Shown in pieces: positions 19,401 through 28,745 of a stretch of 64,000 nucleotides of DNA. The stretch spans positions 197,593-261,592 of the forward strand of contig NZ_LT965958.1 of the NCBI RefSeq assembly GCF_900240995.1. The letters are read 5' to 3'. This DNA is from Bacillus sp. Marseille-P3661 (GTDB lineage Bacteria > Bacillota > Bacilli > Bacillales > Bacillaceae_J). A program made the position numbers and the translations under genes. The notes below the pieces were generated by a model, which was not told the origin of the DNA, made no database searches, and saw only the letters and a program-made list of their open reading frames with translations. Within the stretch, counting starts at the first letter, position 1, and each line of letters begins with the position of its first letter.

Positions 19401-20905
19401 AGCAAAAGAAATTAGAGAAAAAACTAAGCTCCCAAAACAATGAGTGGAAAGACGCTCCGGAACCAGATGAACCAATTAGTATCTTGGAAAATATGCTACA
19501 ATCAGCACAGAAGGAAACAAAGGCAGCGGAAAAAGATGAACGTGAGCAAGGCACGGCAGTTACCGTAGCCGAAACCTCTATACAGCATGCGATCGTCCAG
19601 CGTGACAAGGCCGGCAAGAAGATAGAGAAACATGAAAAACAGCCTGAAAAATGGGAAGACCTTGATCTTGAAGTTAAGGCTGTTGAAATTAAAGATCAAA
19701 CTAAGCGAGCAAAAGATGATGTCAAACATACAGAGAAACGTCAAAAAGAAACAGAAACGACAATTGCGGGGTATGAAGGTGATCTATTAACGTTATCCGT
19801 GATCTTGAAAGAGGATGCTGCAACCTTCACGGAAGAGGATTTAGAAAAAATAAAGCGGCAAGGAAAGCAGTGTATTCTATCTTGGTGCGAAGAACATCAA
19901 AGTATTCAAGAGGAAGGGCAAGAGAAACATGCGAAAATTGAACAATCACTGCGCAATTTAAAGCTTGCGATTGAAAGTAAAGATTGGGAAATTCGCTTTA
20001 AAAATGAAGTGTTAACAACTCTGGACCATTTGGATACAAGGCATTATTCGCATATCCAAACGATTGTAAAAAATATGAAACGTTTTTCACAAAGCGGATT
20101 GGAGCAATTAGAGCGTGACAAAGAAAGAGCGGAAAAGGCACAAAGCTTTTGGGCCAGCCGAGCCAGCATGAAGGTGATGAGTATTTCCGAGGCGATTCGG
20201 TCGATGATTGCGAAGATGAAACTGAAAAATGAGCGAGGATCGTTTCCGCTTGTCCAGCTTAAAGAAGATATTTTACCTAAAAAAGCAGAAGATATTGAAC
20301 CTCTACTCAAACAGCATTTTGTTACGGCTATAAATAAAATTACGAAACAATTTGAACAAATTGATGATTATAACCAAGCTTTAGATCAAGAAATTAAACA
20401 GCTTATTAATGATGAGCAAATATTATTTGTTTCGCTGCGCAATCGCTATCCAGAGTTGCTCGTCTATAATATGCGGACGGATAATGCATTTATGTACGGA
20501 AAGCCGCAACGTGAGCATTATTCATCGTGGCAAACGATTAATCAAGGTTCGAAAACGAAATCAGATGGGAGCGGCGGGCAAAAGCTATCCGCTCGTATGG
20601 TAATGATGATGATGCTTTTATCCGTCAAAAGTGAAACGGATTCCAGCTGGGTTCCGTTAGTTTGTGATAATCCATTTGGACAAGCAGCATCCGCACATGT
20701 CCTTGACCCAATCTTTGCGGTAGCTGAAAAACTGAAATTCCAATTCATCGTCGTTACACCGCCTGAGCTGGTAAAAACAGAAATCAGCCAACGTTTTGAA
20801 GTCTATTATAAATTGGATTTCATTAGGGAAAAAGGCAAAGAAATTGTTTCGGATACGATTGTCCCGGCGTTTAGAATATATCAGGGGGAGGAAGTAGGGC
20901 AGTAA
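16442..20905 (+). CDS. jetC: Wadjet protein JetC (SMC-like ATPase)
   Basis: A 1487-residue SMC-type ATPase, the motor of the Wadjet anti-plasmid complex. An N-terminal ATPase half (RIRIVGLKYDGM) carries the P-loop LISMMNGGGKGVF at about residues 39-51. Two long coiled-coil arms follow (about 270-640 and 760-1330), interrupted by a hinge-like globular part around 640-730 (EPFWVPNKDVKELKEW...). The C-terminal half has the signature SDGSGGQKLSARMV (about 1376-1389) and Walker B-like VPLVCDNPFGQA (about 1404-1415). The P-loop has Gly where Walker A normally has Ser/Thr, and Walker B reads DNPFG rather than DE. ATG 16442 follows GGAGG; ATG 16436 is an alternative. Confidence 0.92.
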   Translation: MPKINRIRIVGLKYDGMQKQYKDTTFSFHNDETSTNGLISMMNGGGKGVFLQTIFQVLKPGTSWGKQNNRYYQQFFFNHKEQFVPYTFHVVIQWELDGTDQRHLITGGMFSAEQRISMSEESGNDQKTLEQEAKILPNITFYTREFERKEEAALEHIPLTENDEVAETEGLKDYLKWNGYDVYRDTKKHYRILDTYGINRKDWDIMKDINKDEGGVGKFFEGAEDDHSLFQKRIIPTISQVLHRTEHEKNDLVEIFKSQASIAKDLPVLLKREQAHKEFLEDIVPFEEHLEKGILHKEIIETDIKVGRQLLGALEHLLQTERETLLTLEKDLEKLASRQEDLRYQKDNLEYAKAHREVLDWEKKLAEEKKKHASLQAVVIEKQERKEQLVFQALLKEWYENEQSIRSLSQQIAKLEQNSRLEQVNQRMAEIKTETAAQWEQSYQALQETVKQYVGYQKFLKKKATELAQQDKQKTNGIAQVMAEIDFLYSQIHAFETKETALIKEFGDRLTYDLNGFIEGLTKQIDDKKAILVELNAKEKTSTEKQNQLATSHGTLVQAIQFLEEKLEQFKDANDQQKQKETKLADKLHGLLDDDSAPFTQALLSKYALKIEDLLSRNREQAEQMKKELWESQLDHSLNDEPFWVPNKDVKELKEWIDEKTGIDVFYGTQFLQSLPAEEMAILLITYPLLPYGLVVNGQQWQKVNQQVLSGRMFKSPVPIFLREEMNSDHQVSTFVIINGTEQELLVDKNQFSTWKIKIAKQIDQKKETLIEIEKTEVTLRRILKEIDRFSAGELSVEIEKSIQQEQTNLLTKKTQLQDITAQEEKEKEYQLQLKEQREKAKQKLEKLSKDVETLSDFEREKTVHQENKRVKLEKEKLKETLVSQQQEIGNEHQSIVDMQAKWNQTYLEWKLTTEQSIKEVAIFIEDATFPAEPKAELYEGVPRLSQHLLEEITGSVDELKQLQKSKEEQAGELLVIQAKKETEQKQQKKLEKKLSSQNNEWKDAPEPDEPISILENMLQSAQKETKAAEKDEREQGTAVTVAETSIQHAIVQRDKAGKKIEKHEKQPEKWEDLDLEVKAVEIKDQTKRAKDDVKHTEKRQKETETTIAGYEGDLLTLSVILKEDAATFTEEDLEKIKRQGKQCILSWCEEHQSIQEEGQEKHAKIEQSLRNLKLAIESKDWEIRFKNEVLTTLDHLDTRHYSHIQTIVKNMKRFSQSGLEQLERDKERAEKAQSFWASRASMKVMSISEAIRSMIAKMKLKNERGSFPLVQLKEDILPKKAEDIEPLLKQHFVTAINKITKQFEQIDDYNQALDQEIKQLINDEQILFVSLRNRYPELLVYNMRTDNAFMYGKPQREHYSSWQTINQGSKTKSDGSGGQKLSARMVMMMMLLSVKSETDSSWVPLVCDNPFGQAASAHVLDPIFAVAEKLKFQFIVVTPPELVKTEISQRFEVYYKLDFIREKGKEIVSDTIVPAFRIYQGEEVGQ

Positions 20906-20941
20906 GGTAAAAGAGTGTTAATATTGAAGAATAAATAAAAA

Positions 20942-20974
20942 GAATCTCACTTTTTTGAAAGTGGGATTTTTTTC
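20942..20974 (+). terminator. Terminator of the Wadjet operon
   Basis: AATCTCACTTT / GAAAGTGGGATT hairpin with one G-T pair, followed by TTTTTTT, about 40 bp after jetC. Confidence 0.88.
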
Positions 20975-21271
20975 TTCGGCATGGATGGTTAGAGAGGGAT
21001 GGTGTTCAACTTGAGTATCCTAATTAATAGTCAAAAAAGATGGTATCGAAACCATATATTTAATGCTTGACAATTACATAAAAAAGCATACAATTTAGTC
21101 AAGCTCCCATTTCTTATCACAATACCTCTACATGAAAATCACTTCAACTAGGCTATAAACATACTTTCAATAAACATATCCTTAATGTTCGTCTCTATCT
21201 TTCTACTTACAAAATGATTTTTACTCTATTATCCTTAAAACTTTGCAAAATGATAATAAGGAGATGGTTTA
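20975..21271. other. Intergenic region, nothing recognised
   Basis: About 300 bp of AT-rich sequence after the jet terminator without supported ORF or inverted repeat; it must contain the promoter of the zinc-ribbon gene that follows. Confidence 0.5.
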
Positions 21272-21736
21272 ATGGCCTCCAATATTTCTGCAGTTGAATG
21301 CCCTCAGTGTGGTCGATCTGCTATCCAAGACTATTATTATAAAACCGATGAAGTGTATATTCAATGCATTAGATGTGGATTTACCTATTCAAGAACAATA
21401 AAAATTGAAAATGAAAAGGAAATAATTTTTGATGAAGTAAGAAATAAAGGGTACGGAATAGCTTGTATAGTAAATCATGACGGTCGAAGAAAAACTACGT
21501 TATTAGGTAGCGAATTGAGCCCTGAGTTAATTGAACAATTCAAAAGTGACTATTTTAGTAGTAATGCTGATCAAAAGAAAAGTTATCTTGTAAGCTTTAA
21601 CGATAAGGATTGTAATGTTCTTTTCGGAAATCCACCAGATAATTTCTTTCTCCCATTTAATCTTTATAAGGAAAAAATGAGAAAAAAGTATGGTGATAGC
21701 GAATATTTTGACGTCTTGGTGCCGCTTGATGAATAG
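21272..21736 (+). CDS. Hypothetical protein with N-terminal zinc ribbon
   Basis: A 154-residue protein. CPQC at residues 9-12 and CIRC at about 32-35 make a four-cysteine zinc ribbon. The remaining 110 residues (KGYGIACIVNHDGRRKTTLLG..., ending DVLVPLDE) match no family I recognise. ATG 21272 is preceded by AAGGAGATGG. It is the first gene after the Wadjet operon but has its own promoter space; membership of a defence island is only positional. Confidence 0.7.
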   Translation: MASNISAVECPQCGRSAIQDYYYKTDEVYIQCIRCGFTYSRTIKIENEKEIIFDEVRNKGYGIACIVNHDGRRKTTLLGSELSPELIEQFKSDYFSSNADQKKSYLVSFNDKDCNVLFGNPPDNFFLPFNLYKEKMRKKYGDSEYFDVLVPLDE

Positions 21737-21957
21737 GAAATCTTAGTGTGATAAAAATGGGGAGCTTTAGGAATTATTTATATAAAACTACTAACTTTTC
21801 ATATCGAGATCAATTATGTAAGTTGAATCTTGTATGTGCTCGAAGAATAATACTTGCCTAGTAATCAGCATCGCAACGTAGTAGGGTAGCGTCTAACAAA
21901 TCCCAACTTCAGATGACGTCAAATAGGGGAGAGTTTAAATAATTTATATACCAAAGA

Positions 21958-21988
21958 AAAGAACCAGGCTAGAATGGCCTGGTTCTTA
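21958..21988. terminator. Terminator between the zinc-ribbon gene and gdhA
   Basis: Perfect 11-bp stem AAGAACCAGGC / GCCTGGTTCTT; on the minus strand it is followed by TTTCTTTGG, so it mainly serves gdhA. Confidence 0.88.
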
Positions 21989-22004
21989 TTTAATAAATTT
22001 ACTA

Positions 22005-23405
<1,401 letters not shown>

Positions 23406-23562
23406 TTATATTAAAGAATAACTTTTTGTTAGTTAAATAAATTTTTTAAAAATTATCATTTATTTATGTTTTTATTTTATAATTAATAATCATTCTATTC
23501 CAATATATTAATTAGATAAATATGATGCCGAAATTAGATGAATTATGGAAGTGGTGGTAATT

Positions 23563-24465
23563 ATGGAGTTAAGGCAGTTACAATATTTTATTGAAGTAGC
23601 AAAACGGGAGCACGTTACAGATGCTGCAAAAGCAATGCATGTTGCACAATCAGCTGTAAGTCGACAAATCTTTAATCTAGAAGCAGAATTAGGTATTGAC
23701 CTTTTTGTAAGAGAAGGTCGAAATGTTCGATTGACTCCAATTGGGGAAGTATTTTTGAAATACGTAGAAGAAGCAATGGAGGTTTTAGAAAAAGCTAAAA
23801 GAGAGGTAGACGAATTTTTGGATCCAGAAGGTGGAACTGTTCGGATTGGCTTTCCAAGTAGTATGGCCAACTATACATTGCCGACGACAATTTCTACTTT
23901 TCGAAAAAAATATCCACAAGTTAAATTTAATCTTAGACAAGGAAATTATTATTATTTAATTGATGCGGTTATCACAGGGAAAGTGGATATGGCTCTAATT
24001 GGACCATTGCCAAAGAAAAACGATAAACTTAATGGGGAGATATTGTTTTTAGAAAACATCGTAGCTCTATTACCTGAATATCATCCTTTAGCAGAACAAA
24101 AAGAGATAACTTTAAACCAACTTCGAAATGATCCATTTATATTGTTTCCACTAGGGTTTGGATTAAGAGAACTTGTAGATAATGCTTGTAAGCAGAATGG
24201 CTTTGAACCTGATGTTGCTTTTGAAGGAAAGGATATCGACAGTATTAAGGGATTGGTTTCTGCTGGTCTTGGCGTTACTTTAATACCTGAGATTAGTTTA
24301 ATAGATAGCATGCCGCGCGGAACGAAGAAACTAATAATAACAAACCCTCCAGTTACACGGACGGTCGGCATTATAACACCTAGTGATCGAGAATTACTTC
24401 CAACAGAAAAAATATTTTATGATTATTTAAGAGAATTTTTCAAAGTGTTAGATCGGTTTGGTTAA
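23563..24465 (+). CDS. LysR-family regulator, GltC-like
   Basis: A 300-residue LysR regulator. The N-terminal winged HTH is MELRQLQYFIEVAKREHVTDAAKAMHVAQSAVSRQIFNLEAELG, and the substrate-binding domain spans about residues 90-295. The closest match by recognition is GltC, the activator of B. subtilis gltAB that is inhibited by glutamate and activated by 2-oxoglutarate. Here it diverges from gdhA with about 170 bp between them, which suggests it controls gdhA and itself. ATG 23563 gives the canonical LysR N-terminus and has GAAGTGGTGGT upstream; a frame extending to 23545 has no better site. Confidence 0.85.
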   Translation: MELRQLQYFIEVAKREHVTDAAKAMHVAQSAVSRQIFNLEAELGIDLFVREGRNVRLTPIGEVFLKYVEEAMEVLEKAKREVDEFLDPEGGTVRIGFPSSMANYTLPTTISTFRKKYPQVKFNLRQGNYYYLIDAVITGKVDMALIGPLPKKNDKLNGEILFLENIVALLPEYHPLAEQKEITLNQLRNDPFILFPLGFGLRELVDNACKQNGFEPDVAFEGKDIDSIKGLVSAGLGVTLIPEISLIDSMPRGTKKLIITNPPVTRTVGIITPSDRELLPTEKIFYDYLREFFKVLDRFG

Positions 24466-24473
24466 CTTAATTT

Positions 24474-24527
24474 AGGTTCCTGCCCACGATACGTTAAAGT
24501 CGAAGTATCGGGGTAGGAACCTTTTTC
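24474..24527 (+). terminator. Terminator of the LysR gene
   Basis: Long stem AGGTTCCTGCCC-CGATAC / GTATCG-GGGTAGGAACCT with a 12-nt loop and a TTTTTC tail. Confidence 0.92.
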
Positions 24528-24985
24528 TTTTAACTTGATAATAAGTCTGCGGAGTTTCTACATTTCTAACAACTAATGTTGAAGATGAGCCTGGCCCACT
24601 TATTTTATAGTATATTTGTTTGCCGCTATTCCCAATAACCTTCAGTGGAGTCCGCGGGGACAGTGATTGGGGAAGACCGAGCTACGAGTTTTTTTGCGGA
24701 CATTCGGTGCGTTATTTGCTCGAAAACAAGCCTTTTGAACATAAAAGCGGACAAATGGCTCGTTATTTGCCCGAGAAACGTCAATAGGAGCAAGATAAAA
24801 GTGAAATAAGGAATCAGATGGCCGGTTTACAGGAAGAAAACAAGCTTTTTAACGAAATAACGAACCGTATGTTCTCAAATGAAACTCCATGTTGAGGAAT
24901 AATAAAAAATTAAGCCTGAACCTTTTTGGCTCTTCATCATAAAAATGAATTAAAAGATCTATATTGAAGAGTGATGTGGTGACCA
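24528..24985. repeat. Decayed intergenic repeat block
   Basis: Two direct near-copies, GCGGACATTCGGTGCGTTAT at 24696 and GCGGACAAATGGCTCGTTAT at 24747 (51 bp apart), are both followed by TTGC-CGA. The motif recurs in inverse orientation near 24803 and 24850 (GAAATAACGAACCGTATG). GAAAACAAGCCTTTTGAAC at about 24722 and GAAAACAAGCTTTTTAACG at about 24837 are a second direct pair. There is no ORF, so this is a worn repeat of the kind scattered between Bacillaceae genes. Confidence 0.6.
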
Positions 24986-25927
24986 ATGAGTATTGTAATT
25001 GGAATTGATGCGGGTGGAACACATACCAGGGTAATGGCGGTTGATCTCAGCGGGAACGTTCGTTCTTTTGAAATGACAATTGGTATCTCTAGAACTGTTT
25101 CAACCCAGTATATACAACGGGCAATAAAGAAGGTTGTGTCAGATGCGGGCTTTGAGTTAAAGGATGTGAGAGCACTAGTTGCTGGTATCAAACACCTCAA
25201 CAAGCCGAATGACCAGCAATGGGCGGATTCTTTTACCGATATCCCTGGGTTAACATGCCAGAGACTGCAGGTCAATGATGCTGTAGTGGCACACGCGGGT
25301 GCATTACGAAAACAACCAGGAATTGCAGTGATAGGAGGTACTGGCTCCAATATATTCGGCGTAACAGATTCAGGTAAGCAACTCTTTATACGTGAATTTC
25401 GATATAACGCTGTGGCGGGCGCAGCCGATCTCGGTCTAGATTTTGCCTGCCGGGCTATTGCAGGGAAAGGGAAACAAGCAGATGAAGAATGCATTAATAG
25501 GATGTTAACCTATTTTAACGTAACAAGCATCGAGGGCATTCGGGACTTGTTTCTTTCTGGACAGGTTCAAACCAACACGTTCTCTCCACTAGCTCCCTTT
25601 ATAACAGATGCTGCTGAACGTGGGCTCCCTTTAGCTTCCGGTGTTTGCAACCGCGCGCTTGATAAAAGTAAATTCGCTATTGACCTGATGGGTTCGAGCT
25701 TTACAGCAGGTAGCATCTCAGTCGTACTCATCGGCAGCGTTTGGCAAAGCACCTATATGAAAAAAGGCTTGGAATGGCGGCTGTCTCTACCAGCCCATAA
25801 AGAATATAAATTGATCCAGCCGCAATTTACCCCGGTTGCTGGAGCAGCCATAATGGCATTGGAGTCCATAGACTGTCATCCTAATGAGGAAATGTTAAAG
25901 CGGCTGAAAAGGCATCCCTTCTGCTAA
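24986..25927 (+). CDS. BadF/BadG/BcrA-type ATPase, N-acetylglucosamine kinase-like
   Basis: A 313-residue protein of the ASKHA fold. The phosphate-1 motif IGIDAGGTHTRVMAVDLSG is at residues 5-23, phosphate-2 is IAVIGGTGSNIFGV at about 112-125, and RYNAVAGAADLGLDFACRAIAGKG carries the sugar-kinase Gly pair (about 139-162). This combination is typical of N-acetylglucosamine kinase-like BadF-family proteins; the sugar is not proven. GTGATGTGGTGACC precedes ATG 24986. The base composition is a little richer in G+C than the neighbours. Confidence 0.8.
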   Translation: MSIVIGIDAGGTHTRVMAVDLSGNVRSFEMTIGISRTVSTQYIQRAIKKVVSDAGFELKDVRALVAGIKHLNKPNDQQWADSFTDIPGLTCQRLQVNDAVVAHAGALRKQPGIAVIGGTGSNIFGVTDSGKQLFIREFRYNAVAGAADLGLDFACRAIAGKGKQADEECINRMLTYFNVTSIEGIRDLFLSGQVQTNTFSPLAPFITDAAERGLPLASGVCNRALDKSKFAIDLMGSSFTAGSISVVLIGSVWQSTYMKKGLEWRLSLPAHKEYKLIQPQFTPVAGAAIMALESIDCHPNEEMLKRLKRHPFC

Positions 25928-25963
25928 CGAGACTCCGAATTAATATTAATATATCATTCCATG

Positions 25964-26779
25964 TCAAAGCGTTACAAATGGCTTGTAATCATTTGTATAA
26001 GTGACAAGGGAACATCTGGCCAACATCTCTTCGTCCGAAATGCTCCATGTATGGTGGTTTTGATTTGAGGATCTTAGGTAACAGAGGTTATAGTTATCCG
26101 CAGAAAATATTTTAAATCCTTTTTTAATACTTTCAATGCAGAAAATGCGATCCTCTTGGTTCGACAGAGGTGGGAACTTAACTACATCGAATACTGATTT
26201 TTTCACAATTCTTTTACCGCCGCCAACAAAGTCGACATATTGAAATTCATTAGCCGGATTGCGCAGCACAAGGGCTTGTAAACCTTGAATATAACAAAAA
26301 TAAGAGGACTTTCCCACGATATCGGCATCTGTGTATTTAAAAGCTAGCATTAAGTCACTTATATAGTTGGGTGCGTAATAATCGTCATCGTCAAAGGTCG
26401 CAATATACTCGTATTTTGTTTTTTCAACAGCAAAGTTTTGACACTCACCTATCGTCTTATCTTGGGGTACTTTGTAGATTGATACGTTTGGATAGTTCTC
26501 TGCTTTCATTTTCCACACATCGAGATCCATATCGTCTCTGTTTAAAATAATAATTAGTTCTTTTATTGCATGAAATTGGTTTTCATAATTTGCAAATATA
26601 TTGTTCATGAAATGCGGTCTGTTTGTACAAGTTATAATTGAAACGCCTTCCGTTTTATCGTTAGCAAATATTTGTCTTAATCTTAACACTAAAGATCTAC
26701 TATATTGAGGATCTTCTAGCACTTTTGACAGACCGGGAACAATGCCTTTAAACAATTGCTCCAAAAGTTGCTTATCCAT
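25964..26779 (-). CDS. Glycosyltransferase family 2 protein
   Basis: A 271-residue soluble GT-A glycosyltransferase. The domain starts at GVSIITCTNRPHFMNNIF (about residue 45), ELIIILNRDDMDLDVW follows, and the metal/nucleotide motif is IATFDDDDYYAPNYISDLM, with the DxD at about residues 127-129. The first 40 residues (KQLLEQLFKGIVPGLSKVL) form a helix ahead of it. ATG 26779 is preceded by GGAGGAGAAAAG. Its upstream sequence shares a motif with the HipA-like gene at 27834-28661, so the two may be expressed together, perhaps on the spore surface. Confidence 0.8.
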   Translation of the reverse strand: MDKQLLEQLFKGIVPGLSKVLEDPQYSRSLVLRLRQIFANDKTEGVSIITCTNRPHFMNNIFANYENQFHAIKELIIILNRDDMDLDVWKMKAENYPNVSIYKVPQDKTIGECQNFAVEKTKYEYIATFDDDDYYAPNYISDLMLAFKYTDADIVGKSSYFCYIQGLQALVLRNPANEFQYVDFVGGGKRIVKKSVFDVVKFPPLSNQEDRIFCIESIKKGFKIFSADNYNLCYLRSSNQNHHTWSISDEEMLARCSLVTYTNDYKPFVTL

Positions 26780-26826
26780 CTTTTCTCCTCCAGTTTTACA
26801 AAATTTTAATAATCTCTTTAATATTT

Positions 26827-26869
26827 CATATGAAAAGAACACTGTTTTTGAAAGGTACAAGTATCACAT
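26827..26869 (-). promoter_or_regulatory. Shared CATATGAA promoter-like motif upstream of the GT2 gene
   Basis: Read on the minus strand: GTGATA, then TGTACCTTTCAA, a 14-nt spacer, then CATATGAA. The same arrangement occurs before the HipA-like gene at 28703-28745, which argues for a common promoter or operator. Confidence 0.5.
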
Positions 26870-26929
26870 GAATAATAAAAAGACTCCTAGATTGAGAGTA
26901 GGGAATTGCGAAAACAGGCTTGTGGCTAG

Positions 26930-26958
26930 AACAAGCTCCTTTCCATCATCATAAAATA
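26930..26958 (+). promoter_or_regulatory. Sigma-K-like promoter
   Basis: AACA at 26930-26933, exactly 16 nt, then CATAAAATA at 26950-26958. This fits the Bacillus mother-cell sigma-K consensus (mACm, N16, CATAnnnTA). It lies about 57 bp before the TTG start of the first YrzF-like kinase, and the second kinase has the matching element at 28925-28953. Confidence 0.55.
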
Positions 26959-27014
26959 TATAATGAATCGAAAAATAATAGATTCGAAGGACATTTTAAA
27001 AGGAGTGATGGAAA

Positions 27015-27608
27015 TTGGAGGATATTAAATCGATACTTGCTGCAGCCGAAAAAAATGTAGAAAAGATCGAAGAATTATTTGCTTCCTACCCTTTCCTTGG
27101 CAAGGGAAACCAGGGCTTTGTATATAAAATTTCGCCTGATAAGTGCGTAAAAGTTTATAAACGTCCGGAAGATACTCTCACCGAGAGCGCAGCATTGAAA
27201 GCGTTGCAGGGTGCGACTATTATTCCCAAGCTTTACGAAGTAGGAGCCAACTATATTATTATGGAATATATAGAGGGTAGGCAGGTAAAACAGTATCTTC
27301 TATCAGAAGGTGTCATAACCAAAGATCTTACGGAAAAAATTTTACTTGTGCTTAAAGAAATGAAACGATTAAAGATTCCTCGCGTAGATGTACGTTTAAA
27401 GAACATGATACTAACAACTTCGAATGAAATTAAAGTCATTGACCATGTAAACTCATTTAAAAAAAGCAACACCATACCTGTATTGCTAATGAATGGCTTA
27501 AGAAAACAGGGGTTATTACCTTCGTTTTTGGAGCATGTAAAGGAATTGGATCCAGAATCGTACGAGCAATGGAAAGATGCTGCACAAGAATTAATGGACA
27601 AAAAGTAA
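27015..27608 (+). CDS. YrzF-like protein kinase, copy 1
   Basis: A 197-residue minimal protein-kinase-fold protein similar to the probable Ser/Thr kinase YrzF of B. subtilis. The Gly-loop is GKGNQGFVYKI (about residues 29-39), the ATP lysine lies in KCVKVYK (about 45-51), and the hinge is IIMEYIEG. The catalytic loop is RVDVRLKNMIL with both Asp and Asn, and the metal Asp lies in VIDHVNSF. TTG 27015 follows AGGAGTGA and aligns with the ATG start of copy 2 (MEDIKS against MEDLNS). A sigma-K-like promoter precedes it. Its convergent partner is the HipA-like gene downstream. Confidence 0.8.
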   Translation: MEDIKSILAAAEKNVEKIEELFASYPFLGKGNQGFVYKISPDKCVKVYKRPEDTLTESAALKALQGATIIPKLYEVGANYIIMEYIEGRQVKQYLLSEGVITKDLTEKILLVLKEMKRLKIPRVDVRLKNMILTTSNEIKVIDHVNSFKKSNTIPVLLMNGLRKQGLLPSFLEHVKELDPESYEQWKDAAQELMDKK

Positions 27609-27798
27609 TAGTACAAAATATTTTATGATCAACCAAGTAGACGACGTTATTATGCATCTTCGCCACTTGCATACCTGTGCTGAGAAAATAGTTGATATTA
27701 AGCTGGTGCTATTAAAACTAATTTGGCTGGCTATCCACGCCTTCCATATTTTGGCCCCCCACTTATGGAAGTCACTTTATATAGTTAGCCTCAAAAGT

Positions 27799-27824
27799 GG
27801 ACCGCCTATAACTCAGGACGGTCC
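27799..27824. terminator. Hairpin between convergent kinase genes
   Basis: Six-bp GC-rich stem GGACCG / CGGTCC with a 14-nt loop. The minus side is followed by ACTTTTG and the plus side by GTTTATATG; it is probably a weak bidirectional terminator. Confidence 0.5.
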
Positions 27825-27833
27825 GTTTATATG

Positions 27834-28661
27834 TTAGATGTTAAGGGTGCTTGCAAGAGGAATGACCTTCCTAAAGAGCGAAGCGACTTTTGGCATCCGT
27901 ACTTTTTCTTTAATTAAGTATTGATAAAGTGTTTCGCGCTCCTCACTCGTTACTTCCCATTCGTCAGGGATGGATACAATCACTTCGTATATCCACTCAT
28001 TCGGCAAAGCTTTAATTCTTTCCGCAAATTTTACAAGCAGTTTATCATCATCGAGCATGGAGTAGCACCAACGATACACTTGATTAAGCATCCGATATTC
28101 AGGCTTTTGGCTGCCAATTGTTTTTGCGTTCCACCTGTACCCCCCTGGAAAACAACGATCGTGATTAATCATATGAACATAATAACCCCCTTTATCAGTA
28201 TGTTGCAGCAGTAAGTTATTGATACTCCGGTTTGAATTATAAACCCATTGATCGAATATGATCATTCCAGCAAGCATATTCCGGTTGATGATTTCTTGTT
28301 TCGAGGGTGGAGTTTCTAATTTATCAGCAAATACAATGCTATTTTCAATAACTAAACTGCCATATCGTAATCTGGGGTCATAATTAGGTTTGTTAGCATA
28401 TAACGCTGGGGTACTTTTAATAAATTCTTCATTGAGCTGAATTAGCTCAAAGGGGATTACCGGCAGTGAAAGGAGCTTAGCTAACTTACCAAACACATAC
28501 TCATTAACCATTTCTTTAGGCCGCTTGCTGACCGTATTCATTTTCATTACATATTGATTTCCGTCACTGCAGAGAATGACATGGGCGGTTCCCCCCGTTA
28601 CTGCTTGTACGTACTGAACCGGATATATCGGCTGTTTTGTTAGTCCTATATCTTTTTCCAT
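27834..28661 (-). CDS. HipA-like kinase-fold protein, copy 1 (probable pseudokinase)
   Basis: A 275-residue protein of the HipA-like kinase family found in Bacilli (HipA_2-like), related in fold to HipA/CotH kinases. The ATP-lysine region is HVILCSDGNQYVMKMN (about residues 24-39). Where the catalytic Asp is expected it reads FDQWVYNSNRSINN, and the metal-binding position reads MINHDRCF. The paralogue at 29714-30535 has NSDR and MIDHGRCF, so both aspartates are Asn here and activity is doubtful. The rest of the protein is intact, arguing for a retained non-catalytic role. ATG 28661 has AGGAGGAAATGG upstream. Confidence 0.8.
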   Translation of the reverse strand: MEKDIGLTKQPIYPVQYVQAVTGGTAHVILCSDGNQYVMKMNTVSKRPKEMVNEYVFGKLAKLLSLPVIPFELIQLNEEFIKSTPALYANKPNYDPRLRYGSLVIENSIVFADKLETPPSKQEIINRNMLAGMIIFDQWVYNSNRSINNLLLQHTDKGGYYVHMINHDRCFPGGYRWNAKTIGSQKPEYRMLNQVYRWCYSMLDDDKLLVKFAERIKALPNEWIYEVIVSIPDEWEVTSEERETLYQYLIKEKVRMPKVASLFRKVIPLASTLNI

Positions 28662-28702
28662 ATGCCATTTCCTCCTAAAAAGACACAATATTATTTAATA
28701 TT

Positions 28703-28745
28703 CATATGAAAGAAAGGATCTAATTGAAACGTACAGATATCACAA
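28703..28745 (-). promoter_or_regulatory. Shared CATATGAA promoter-like motif upstream of the HipA-like copy 1 gene
   Basis: Read on the minus strand: GTGATATCTGTACGTTTCAA, then 14 nt, then CATATGAA, closely matching the region before the GT2 gene. The -10-like CATATGAAT resembles the sigma-E pattern, but no matching -35 was found. Confidence 0.5.

Noticed and set aside
13137..20905. MukBEF or other chromosome-segregation SMC complex
   Set aside because: The presence of a JetD Toprim subunit and the fixed overlapping operon identify the defence-type Wadjet system; MukBEF lacks JetD.
27625..27837. 70-codon plus-strand ORF between the kinase genes
   Set aside because: It overlaps the terminator hairpin and lacks a ribosome binding site.
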